From Episyrphus balteatus (taxonomy: Eukaryota; Arthropoda; Insecta; Diptera; Syrphidae), in assembly GCF_945859705.1 (NCBI RefSeq), contig NC_079135.1:15936501-16000500 (forward strand): DNA of 64,000 nucleotides. Reading direction: 5' to 3'. Under the pieces are notes generated by a model. It worked only from the letters and a program-made list of their open reading frames with translations, was not told the origin of the DNA and made no database searches. Shown one piece after another: positions 10,279 to 20,619 of the stretch. The number at the start of each line of letters is the position of its first letter. Positions within the stretch are counted from its first letter, which is position 1. The position numbers were made by a program, and so were the translations under genes.

Positions 10279-12180
10279 TTTCTGTTAGATTCGTATTTTT
10301 TTTTTTTAATATTTTAACTAAGGAGAATTTGCGAGGCTGAAGAAATATTTTAAAATTTTTGATCCTTATTTAAAAGTATTTTGTATTTCTGTTTGTTTAT
10401 TAATATTTATTAACACTGACGACAAAAAGGTGAACAATTTATTTAAATATTGAGTGCAAGTGTTTATTTAATTTTGATTAGTATCTTTTAGTATTGAGGA
10501 AAAAGTTGTAATTTACATTATTTGTATTTTTAAGACATACACTGTGGAGTATACGTGTTTTTTTTCTTCTTTTTTTTTGCTTTTTTTTAAAGTCACATAT
10601 ATACAAGTGTAGGGAACGAGAAGCTTGGAAATTTAGGTTCATGGCACCTATCCCTGTGACTCATTAATTTAATTATATTATTTAATACTGAATGAATGTT
10701 GTAATAAGACAACATTCATTCATTTTTTTTTTGGGAAAGGGTGAGCGTGATTAAAAGTAATAGGGGAACGAAGAAGCAGCTAAAATAAAAACTATTTCTC
10801 TTAGAATTAATGATTCTGTGACAGAAAAAATTGTTCCTCTTTTCCGTAGCTATCGGTCCAATTTCTTCAATTCTGTATCTATATGGTCTAGATGGTAGAG
10901 GAAGTTCGTAGTTTGATACCAATATTGTATTTTTTTCTTCTTAGATTCAGTTTTTAAAACAAGTTCAAATCATTCACTATTTCATTCTTCCATTGCTCCA
11001 AATTAATATTTAAGTTATGAAATCCAAATTTTCATTCTTCTCAAAAGAGCAACTTTTTAACTTCGCAGCTTAAATAAAAACTTTCGGTTCTAAGTTCTCG
11101 CTTTTCTAAAATGTTTACACGCTATTCTTAAGAAATTATTAGTAGACACATAAAAACAAAATTTCCAAAAAATTCATGGACCCATTTAATTTTTTTTTTT
11201 TTTTTAATTTAGAATACATAATTTAAAAATATTTCCCATTTTTTTTTTCTAAATTAATTAATTATTATTATTTTTTTTAAAATTAGGTTTTTGATACATA
11301 TTTCTTTTTTAATTTATTATTTATTTAGTATTTTTGCAATTTTTAACTTTTTATTAAAGCAACAAATTAAAATCCCATTTTGTAGCAAAACGCAAGAAGT
11401 TTCAAGTTTCTTTTTTCAATTATTCCTTGCTTTCAGTTTTCTTTATGAGCCTTATTGAATAAAGCTAATTTTTATTTTACTTAAGCAGTTTCTTAGAAGA
11501 AAAAATTAACTATTCACAAGGCTATAAAATCTTTAAAACCTTTTGTTTAACAAAGCTAATACCTCGTCAACTTTCATTTTTTCACAAAAACAAAATCAAA
11601 TCCAAATTGAGTTGTTTTACTATGTCGTTTTTTTTTATTGTGGCCAATAAACAAATGAAGTTTTCATCGAGTAATAAACTCAAATAAACATCATTAAAAA
11701 AGTTTTATTTTTTTGTATTACAATTGCACTCATTTAACCTTTAGTCCTGTATGCCAGTGAACTTTGTACAACTTCTTACCTACATTCATGCCATCACCCT
11801 TAAAAAAACAAATCACACGAAAACCCTTTCCATTACATAACCTTTAATGATAATCTACTCCCTCTTTTATTTTTTGTTCTATATTCTCATATTAAAATCC
11901 ATTTCCTTGTGTATTTTCCTATTCCTAATCCATTGCCATTTTTACAAAGTATAGCACTTAAAATTTTCCATTTAAACAGCAGTGTTCACCTCGGATATAA
12001 AAGGTAAAGAGATGTGGAGTAATAAACGTTTCCCAGGTTTTTCCCTAACCCAAGTCGGTATATATAGGAGAACGGACACAGTTCCACTCCTTTTATTTTT
12101 TATATAAAACGCCTTTTGCAATTACCTCCAGGGGGTAATAAAACATTCACTCTATATATCCTTTATATCCTTTTTTTTTG
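10279..12180. other. AT-rich unique DNA, no gene seen
   Basis: Nothing is recognised in this stretch apart from T and A tracts (for example 11,190-11,290) and ordinary spacer sequence. The minus-strand frame at 10,716-10,922 has no recognisable domain. Confidence 0.55.
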
Positions 12181-12900
12181 GTTTTGGTGTGTGCTTTCCC
12201 TGTTTCCGTCTATAGATATAAATAATTCACCTGCATTTGCACCAAACAGTTCATTGTAATCATCATCCATGAAATACACTTATACACCCTGACAGTTTTC
12301 GTCGTTCCTTGGGGCAACCCTTCTATATCATCCCTGCACCTTTTACCACTCTAGAGCATATTCCTAGGATAATATTCGTATAGATGAAGTGCAAGTTATT
12401 CTAAGAGTGCTTTTGGGTAAACCTCAAGCTTGTGTCTCAATCTGATATCAAAAGTTATAAAGTATCTGGGACGTTCTGCTGTTCTACCTTCGCTCGCCTC
12501 GGTTAGGTTTCTGGGGTGTTCTTTTTGGATTGGACGAAAAGTGGTGAATGTTATAAATGGCTTGCCCGTGTTTGACTAGCACTCCTGGCTGGAACTGCTG
12601 GTTTTGGCTCTGTGTGATGTGTTTAAGTTGCTGGTCATCAAAAATCACACGTTTAACAGCTGAGGGTAAAACGTTGATCCGTTTGCCGGTTTCAATTATA
12701 AAGGCAAACCCTCTCTCGACAACCCTACTCGACCATTTTAAGTAAAACAACGATAATTTTTGAGGTCCTTCTTTACACACATGCACATTTTGGTTTCTAG
12801 GAATAGAGGAGTAGTTGACGAACGACCGCAATATATTTTATCCAACAGGAACAGCAGTTGTAGTAGGGTGGATTTTGCCAGTGTGGATATATAGAAAGTG
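12181..12900. other. Higher-GC unique segment with an unrecognised 115-codon frame
   Basis: Composition here is less AT-biased than in the neighbours. The minus strand has an open frame from 12,831 to 12,484 (115 codons), and the plus strand has one of 62 codons inside it. The longer frame includes EGPQKLSLFYLKW and VLVKHGQAIYNIHHF. I recognise no family, signal peptide or catalytic motif. It could be an exon, part of an old pseudogene, or chance. Homology search or RNA-seq would be needed to call it a gene. Confidence 0.2.
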
Positions 12901-13565
12901 TTAAGTGGCGTGTGTTAACAAGAATTTATCGAGCAAAACACTAGAAATAAGTTAAGGAAAGAATTTTATGAAATTGTTACGATTTTAGAGTTGAGTGCAT
13001 ATTTCTCAAGATAAGAGGTTTGGGGTTTTGAGATTGTTTTTGAATTTTGTTTTATTGACTTCACATTGGATATTATTGTTATAGGTAGGTACTATTTTTA
13101 TCAAACTATGAACATATCCAATGAAAGCTTAAAAAAGCCCAAAAAAAACAACAGAATTTGTTAAACTGAACAAAGAATTATTGTCACCGGTGGGATGGAA
13201 AGAGAACTGAATTTCAAGTAGAGGCCGAGGTAACCAGATTCTCTGAGAATTTATTTCAATTTTTTTACAAACGAATTATTTTTATTGTCCTAGAAAATTA
13301 CAAATGTCACGGATGGGAAACAATTTTGTCATGGGTGGGACATGTAAAAAATTTCCTTTTTTCTTAGATTGTTTAAGTAAAAGACATCATTTTTTTAATT
13401 ACAAAATTACTGAACTCCTTCCATGGCAGAATTTTATTAGTACCTATCTTTCGAGTAATTCTATCACCAGGCATTATTGCATTGTGTGTTTAGGAAACTA
13501 ATGAAACATTTATGGACAATGATGATGCACTGTATTTTTGCTCTAAATTTTATGAAAAAAAAAAA

Positions 13566-15165
13566 GTCATGTGTGCAATTCACACGTGGTAGAAGTGAAA
13601 CCTTAAAAAAAATTTTTCTTGCAAAAAAAAAGAAAAAATCTAGGGTAAATTAGGGCATTATGGCATACCTAAGCACGAACCCAAATAACTTTACTACGGA
13701 CAACAATTTTTACTTCCGTCATTTTTTTTAATTAAATTTCATAAAAAACGTAACATAAATAAATTATTTAAGCAAAAAAATTAAGCTTTTTAACAAAAAA
13801 TAAAATAAATTAAAAATAGTCCAAAAAAAACCATATTGCCCTATGTACGGGCAATATGGCGAACCCCATTTACTTCGGAGCCCTTTACTTTTTTTACGTA
13901 TATTCGGCATTTCTGAAATATAATTGTAAATAAGTTTCATAAAATTAACGTTAAATTGAGGTTAATTTCAAATTTAAAAAAATGCAGAGACATAATGTTA
14001 GTTACTTTTGAAATTAATTTTACATAAGGGCATTATGGCGCAGTTGGGTATAATGTAGCGCCATAATGCCCTTATTGCATCTGCACCATATTGCAAAATA
14101 TACACATATTCACAAAACACCAAAAACCAAACACAATTCTTACTTCATTTAAAATATTACAAGTTAATATAACCAAACCAAAACTGTACTCTGCATTCCA
14201 CTCTTCACAACAAACACGTGCACTGTATAGTTACCGAGATACACACAAACAAAAACAAGGCGATATTATATTGGAACCTAGAACCGGTATATTTTTTTTG
14301 TTTTCTTTTTTGTTTGACACAAAAATAATAGCACTGACCTGCGATTTTCACAAGGCTAGTGTTCGAAGAAGACCAAAGTTTCTGCATTGGTTTTATTTAA
14401 ATGCGAGTATTGGAAGTATGGTAGTTGAGAGGTGCGCCATAATGCCCGGTGCGCCATAATGCCCGAAGTTACCCTACCTATTTTTTATTCTATCTCCTTT
14501 AAATACATGTTTTTTATATGACAACCTCTATTAATTTTCTATTGTTTCAGCTCAAAATATTAATACCGTCCATGTCTATACAACATCTACAACAAGAGCT
14601 TATTTTTTCAAACCAAATCACTTTTCATCAAAAAAGGGAAAAAAACAATCTTTTTTCTCTTTTAACACCATTAATTTTTTTTTTAAATAGCAACCTATAA
14701 TAAATTTTATATCATCTGAAAGGTTATTTCACCATTTATATGAAGTATGAATCATCATTCTACCATGAATAGAAAAAAAAAAAATAAAAATTTTTCAAAG
14801 CCAACTATGTCGAAATTTCAAACTGGTCATCGTCAACAGATTTCCACAGGTGTTTTGAGGTAATTTTCAAGTTTTTGAATTTAAGATTGTGTAACTTGTA
14901 GGGCTTGTACAGTTAATTGTGATATATCAAATGAAAGGTTATGTTATCAGCATGCGTATTAAAGTTGTAAATTAAATTAAAAAAGTAAATTTGTAAGTGC
15001 ACTAGATCAAAAGATATAACGTGTGTAGAAAAAGAACATCTTTTTACCGTTATCTCAGAATTTTTATCATGAAATTAACTGAAATTTTGTACATTTATAT
15101 TTTATTTAATTACCTATCTACAGTACAAATTTCATTTATCTATCTATTAAAACAAAAAAGTTATA
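13566..15165 (+). mobile_element. Family B copy B2, split by element F
   Basis: The left end has GTGTGCAATTCACACGTGG and AGAAGTGAAACCTTAAAA at 13,571-13,608, matched in reverse at 49,271-49,309 next to copy B4. After element F, two ~170-bp monomers follow (near 14,521 and 14,690), then the GTCGAAATTTCAAACTGG segment. Next come CAACAGATTTCCACAGGTG, GATATATCAAATGAAAGGTT and a CCGTTATCTCAGAATTTTT word. The right end fades near 15,165. The copy lies inside region C. Confidence 0.65.
13641..14476. mobile_element. TA-flanked element F with GGGCATTATGGC termini
   Basis: The left end TAGGGTAAATTAGGGCATTA and the reverse complement of the right end, TAGGGTAACTTCGGGCATTA, differ at two positions, and both continue TGGC. 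The word GGGCATTATGGCG recurs inside in both orientations: near 14,028-14,042, as an inverted copy near 14,050-14,070, doubled at the right end (14,430-14,465), and diverged at 13,833-13,862. At 836 bp it interrupts family B copy B2, and the uninterrupted order is visible near 49.2 kb. TA may be the target duplication. The plus-strand frame at 14,091-14,459 shows no domain. Confidence 0.78.
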
Positions 15166-15551
15166 ACAAGTTGAATGTTCGTGTGGCGTTTTCGTTTCAT
15201 CTTGTTTCAAATCACTACGATACTAAAGAAGTTTTCACTTCAAAAAAACAATTTTGGCTGGACACTAACTCATGCCAAATTTGAAATGAATATATTGCAT
15301 TTCATTGCCACGGGTTGGACACTTGTACAATTCATTTTTGCTTGGTTGTAAAAAATTTACCCAAAGCTTCAGAATTCCAAAGAGCTTTTTGTTTTTGAAA
15401 AAAAAAAAAAAATGATATTTTTTACCGTAACGGGTGGGACAAAAAATAATTGATTTTGCGATAAAATACATTCTAACCGATTTTGTTCAAAATATTTTCA
15501 ATTTCCTATTTCAACATTAAAAAATTTGTATTTAGTCATTAGTTACATTGT

Positions 15552-15808
15552 TTAACTCTCTGTAGGGTAGGCACACCTTTTTTTTGCGAATTTGGTTTAT
15601 ACTTTTTCATGTCACAAGAACTTTTTTCGGTCTCACTATTTGATAGAGAATCATATATGAAATTGATGTAGAATATTCCGAGGAATTCAAATATTATATT
15701 CACAATTTAAAAAAAAAATGTATTATCACCCTTATAAAGACACTTTTTTGTGACCACTTTTTATTATTGTCCTGCCAAATTCACACCCGTGTGCCGAAAG
15801 AGGGTTAA
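15552..15808. mobile_element. TTAA-flanked miniature element, copy 1
   Basis: This 257-bp element is bounded by TTAA at 15,552-15,555 and 15,805-15,808. The left end (CTCTCTGTAGGG...GGCACAC...GCGAATTTGG) is an imperfect inverted match of the right end (CCAAATTCACACCCGTGTGCCGAAAGAGGG). TTAA targets are known for piggyBac-type transposons. A second copy at 26,504-26,746 is closely similar along its whole length. No protein is encoded. Confidence 0.82.
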
Positions 15809-16130
15809 CGTTATTTTTGTCACGGGTGGGACAATTGTGCAGCTAGGTTTATATTTTCAAAATTCAAACTGAACTTTATAATTCTAACATACATTTTATT
15901 AAGTAAATAAACTGTGCATAGAAATACATCGCAACTAATTTATTTTTGAACTGTCACGGGTAGGACAGAAAAGGAACTGATTTCAAAAATATTATTTAAA
16001 TCCTTTGCTTTTCTACGTAAAATATTCGTAGTTTTTTTTGGATAAAAAATGAATTAACATAGAAAAATTGTCTGATTTTATAAATAACTATTTTTTGTGT
16101 CACGGGTGAGACAATTTTCTGTCACATGAG

Positions 16131-17557
16131 AAAAGTTCTGCAAGAAAAGAGTTTTTTCTTATAACAAAATTTTAAACAAAATCTTTAAACTAATAAAAAT
16201 AAAATCCATAACATGGATTTGCCCTTAAAGTTTAAGCCCCTAAGATTACTAAACTTTCTATAAAAAAAAATTGTTAAAACAAAAATTAAAACATTTATCA
16301 ACACCCAAAAGGAAAATATAAAAAAAAAATCGGTGACCCTTGTGTACGTGGGAGTAATGTAACACATTCCAAATAACTTAGTGAAACATGAAATTTTATA
16401 TCGGGTGCTTTTATTAAAATTAAATTTCAATATTTCCTAGCAATGAAAACATAAAAAATGAGATTTTTCCTTAAGAAAACATGTTCACGTTAATTATGCG
16501 TTCTCGTAAATTGATATCCTTTCAACAGATTGATTTCATTCTTTTCGACAACAACAACAAAAGAAAACCCTCCTGTGAATTGCAACCATAACAAAAAAAA
16601 AAAAATTAAGTCATTGAAAAACCCTTACCCATCCATATACATATGAGTAGATATAGATATCGCATATCCTTTCCACAAATATTCTTCCACACAAACACCA
16701 TACCCAATGTGTGCTTTATTAAAATGGTTATCTTTATTATGTTTATAACCACTTAATTTAAAATCATTATCCTCAATCTTATGTGGCCACTTGAATTAAC
16801 TTCAACAACAACAACAAAACACTTTAAGACAATATTGTAGTAGAAGAGATAAAGGAAGGAATCCACTTTCATAATAATATACCAAAAAAAAGGATATACA
16901 TTAGCTCATACATGTATAGATATGTATTATTACATAGTAAACATAACTTTCTTTACTCTCTTGACTCTTGTATCTCTCTTGTTATAGCCAATAAGGTTCG
17001 ATATACATTCAAAGTGACTTTTAATCGTCGCTTTAATATGTAGCATATGTATATAAAATGGGTATTATATGCTGGCAGTTTATTTATCATGTTTGAACAA
17101 ACGACGACGATTTTGTGTTTATGAATATCCTCTTGTCCTTTCTCTAGTTTGTGTACTTTGTAACACTTTCCTAAATAAATGATAACAGCACCATATCAGT
17201 ATCATCATCAAAGAGTCTATACTCGATTATTGGTTCTAAAATATTTTAAGTCATTTGGGGTTATCTATTTCGAATTTTCATAATATTTATAAAGTTATTC
17301 ATAATGCAAACATAAATTCAAAGGGTTTTTGAGAACAAAAGTAAATATATGAAAAGGATCCTGGCAATTTTTATTCACTTCTAGTCCTTTTATGTAAGTC
17401 CTTGATGAATGAAATTAAAAAATATACAAAGTCAAGAAAATAACATTTAGTGGAAAATAACAGTTAGTGGAAAATAACAGTTAGTTTAAATTGACTAAAT
17501 ACAAGGGTTGTAAAAATCATTTTCTTTAAAATGCCTTCCAATACAAAATAAAATAAA
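16131..17557. other. Unique AT-rich DNA with a small 17-bp triplication
   Basis: No gene is seen. A 17-bp unit, GAAAATAACAGTTAGTG, occurs three times in tandem at 17,436-17,486 with single-base differences. The frame at 16,185-16,430 (minus) has no recognised domain. Confidence 0.6.
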
Positions 17558-18478
17558 ATGCACGAATGAGGTCGCACGAACTTTCTCTTATGCTTAAATT
17601 AACTTTAATGTCAAAGCTTTTTTTTCAAGAAAATTTGGGAAAATTTAAAATTTTGATATTTTTAAGAAATTAAAAAAAAAATCTGTTTTTATAATTTATT
17701 AAACACTGTTTTAAATGATCTTTTACAAAAATACAAGTATGCCAGTTTATTACTTGTATAAAAAAGGATTTTTTAGAACAAAAAAAATTCGAAATATAGG
17801 TATATAAAAATTTTCTTACATTTTTCAAAAAAAAAGTTGGTATGCCATTTTGAAGAAATAATTAATTTACACTTAAAAGCAAAATTTCAAAAAATTGATT
17901 TTTCAAAAAAAAAAAAAATTGGAAATATTTTTTAAAAATCTCAAAATGTGTCTTTTGAAAATTTTCTAAAATTTTAATAATACATTTAGGTATACTTAAT
18001 CGCTTTTGTATAAAAATTTTTGTAGAAATCTTCTTGTGCGAGATATTCATAATTCAAAAAAACCGTTCTATGACAGGTACCTACCGTTAATAACGGTACA
18101 AAAAATATTTTTTTTATTTCAATAGTTGTATCTTATGCGTAATACTACACACAAAAATTATAGTCAAAATAGAGCCGTTTTTTTTTTTTTTAATTAACTC
18201 TTCTATTTCCGTTATATGACAGGTACCGTTAGTTTTGGTCCTAAAAAAAAAATTTCAATTTCTCCTCTAGGGAATCACCCAAGACTTTTTACTACCAAGT
18301 TTGCACAAAATCACTCCAGTTAGGCTCTAGCTCGAGGTACATACAGACAGACTGACAGAATTGCCGGACCCATTTATTTGGCATTCTCCATCATCGTAAT
18401 GTCATGTAAAATTGTTATCGCGAGTTCGATTTTTTTTTTTACGTCTTGCCCTAAAGACCTATATCGCAAGTAAAAATA
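17558..18478 (+). mobile_element. Family A copy A3, nearly complete and uninterrupted
   Basis: This is the most compact family A copy. It opens with AATGCACGAATGAGGTCGCA at 17,568-17,587, followed by a CTTTCTCTTATGC word. It then passes through a long A/T-rich middle, a CCGTTATATGACAGGTACCG word (18,210) and TCTCCTCTAGGGAATCACCC (18,263). A CAGACAGACTGACAGAATTG word (18,345) and GGCATTCTCCATCATCGTAA (18,380) follow, and it ends with GACCTATATCGCAAGTAAAA at 18,457-18,476. It shows what A4 looked like before element E inserted. It has no coding capacity, and its class (LINE/SINE-like or Helitron-like) is unresolved. Confidence 0.75.
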
Positions 18479-19504
18479 TTTATTGCAAATAAAATACATT
18501 TCCATACAAGAAAGAAACAATTTTACTGCCACAAAAATAATAAAATGTGTGCATTTAATATTTTTTCTAATAGGATTTCGTCGAATTTCTTAAAATTTTG
18601 ACTCAAAGTAAAGTTAAAATGTGTGGGTGAAAATTAAGACATTGATTGTAACAAACCTACCCCTATACTGTTAAAATTGAACTCATTTGCAATAAATCAA
18701 TAAAGTAGGTATTTCCAAACTCTGATTACCTGTCAAAGGTGACAGTACTCTAAACCAACTTAATGCCTTCTATCCAAATGGGTTTCTTTTTATAAAATTG
18801 TTTTCGTGCCTTTTTTTATAACGAATAAAATTCTTCAATAAAATACCAAAAAATGTCATTTTACTTAAAATTCCTGTGTAAAATTTAAAATTTCTGAAAA
18901 TTCCTATATCACTAAAAATAGATGCTGCAACCGAAACAGTGCATCAGCACAAATACATCAAACAAAACAAAAAAACACCAAAGTCGAAGAACAAACGTTT
19001 ATTAAAGTATTATCTTCCCCCAGCAGTTTTTCATTTCACATAAATATAGCTTCTCTTATATTCTCAGTCGGCTTAATGACCGATGTATGTCTGTCATATA
19101 AATTGCCACATCACATTTATATATTGCCCTTTAAGTGTCTCGCGTGCATTTTCCCTCCGATCGATTTTTGGAAGAGCGCCAGCCAGTGTAAACCAGAAGG
19201 ATCCCTCTTTGTTATGTGCGTGTAATGATGAGTGTGATGAATCGGGACATAACTTTTGTGACTTGATGCGTTTATTTTACAAACAAGCTTTGAGTCTTTT
19301 TGTAGAAGAATACGTGAAAAATTGACGAACTAACATGTTCACATCTGTGTTAAAAAGTAAAAGTTGGTACCAACTTACTAAGTAAAATTAACACGCAAAA
19401 TATGTATGAAAAGGAAAACAAAGCGATACGCCCGATTTAAATGCACGAGACAATAAAAATAAGAAGCGAAGCGAATTTCTTACTAAACGTTATACGGTGT
19501 TGAT
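18479..19504. other. Unique DNA, no gene seen
   Basis: No gene is recognised. The plus-strand 80-codon frame at 19,083-19,325 contains LLCACNDECDESGHNFCDLM, but I recognise no family and see no supporting splice or start context. Confidence 0.5.
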
Positions 19505-20619
19505 CAGGGCTGGATCTTTGGAGAAAAGTTGAAAATTTGAAAAATGCTTTATCGCTTTATTTATTAATATTCTTCTTCGACAAAGGCATAGCCAAATGGA
19601 AGATTAGAAAATTTTCTCAGTTATTTTTTTTTTTAATTTTTCATAAATTCAATTTTTTTTTATAAATTTCTCAATTTTTTTAAAATTTCTTAGATTATAA
19701 AAAATGTCTCTTTTTTTAAATCTCGCTATTTTTTTTTAAATTTCTAAATTTTTCTATTTTAATTTTTTATTCTTTTTTTAATGTCTCAATATTTTATAAT
19801 GTTCTAATTTTTTTTTTTTAATTACTCAATTTATTTTAATTTGTCCGTTTTTTTTTTTTTTTTTAATTCCTCAATTTTTTTTTTAATTTTTCAAATTCTG
19901 GAAAATTTCTAATTTTTTTTTTTTTTAAATTCTGTTTTATAAAAATCTCTCAATTTAAAAAAAAAATCTCAATTTTTTTAAATCAATAATTAATTTTCTG
20001 AATTTCTTTTTAAATTTCTCAGTTTTTTTAATTTCTTCGTTTTTGTTTTAATTTCTTAGTTTTTTTTCATTGATCTATTTTTTTTTTTGTTAAATTTATT
20101 GAAAATTTCTTATTTGTCTTAAATTTCTTAGTTTTTTTTTTTACTTTTCATAAATTCAATTTTTTTTATAAATTTTTTAAAAATTTCCGAGTTTTTTTTA
20201 AATTTTTTTTTAATTTCTCCGCTTTTTTTTCTTAACTTTCTCAAATTCTGGAAAATTTCTTAGTTTTTTTTTTTAATTCTGTTTTATAAAAATCTCTCAA
20301 TTAAAAAAAAAAAATCTCAATGTTTAAAAATCTCTTAATTTTCTGAAAATTAAAAATTTTTTATTAGTTTATATTATATATTTATATTATATATATTTTT
20401 AATTTCTCGTTTTATTTTTTAATTCTCAGTTTTTTTTTTAATTTTTAAATTTTTTGAAAATTTCACATTTTTTTTTTTTCTCAGTGTTTTAAAAGGGTCA
20501 GTTTTTTAAAAAGTAAAGTTTAAAGTTTATTTTTAAAAAATTGCTCAGTATTAAGGCAAGATACTGAAATTGATATGGAATTTTACCTCAAGACTTTCTT
20601 GCAACCAAGTTCATCCCTG
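19505..20619. repeat. T-rich degenerate repeat island, possibly a decayed hAT-like element
   Basis: Between 19,619 and 20,505 the plus strand is almost entirely T tracts separated by words such as AATTTCTCAGT, AATTTCTCAA and TCCGT, giving extreme strand asymmetry. Larger blocks are duplicated. CATAAATTCAATTTTTTTT occurs near 19,643 and 20,147, and CAAATTCTGGAAAATTTCT near 19,893 and 20,241. The island is bracketed by CAGGGCTGGATCTTTGG at 19,505 and, inverted, by CAGGGATGAACTTGG ending at 20,619, which resemble hAT ends. The flanking 8-mers do not match, so the transposon reading is tentative. Confidence 0.55.

Larger units (their letters stand above)
13182..16130 (+). repeat. Region C with eight dispersed TGTCACGGGTGGGACA words
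   Basis: Eight versions of this 16-bp word occur in the same orientation, at 13,182, 13,305, 13,327, 15,306, 15,426, 15,818, 15,952 and 16,098. The word itself begins TGTC and ends GACA. The context of the first (13,182) and seventh (15,952) copies matches further, through a GAACTGA(A)TTTC word, so the region behaves like an expanded repeat or an old element rich in internal motif copies. Family B copy B2 splits it between about 13,566 and 15,165. I could not define outer terminal repeats. Confidence 0.6.

Noticed and set aside
17500..17530. CAAGGGTTGTAAAAATC as another hAT-type end
   Set aside because: No partner end was found nearby, and a single short match is not enough.
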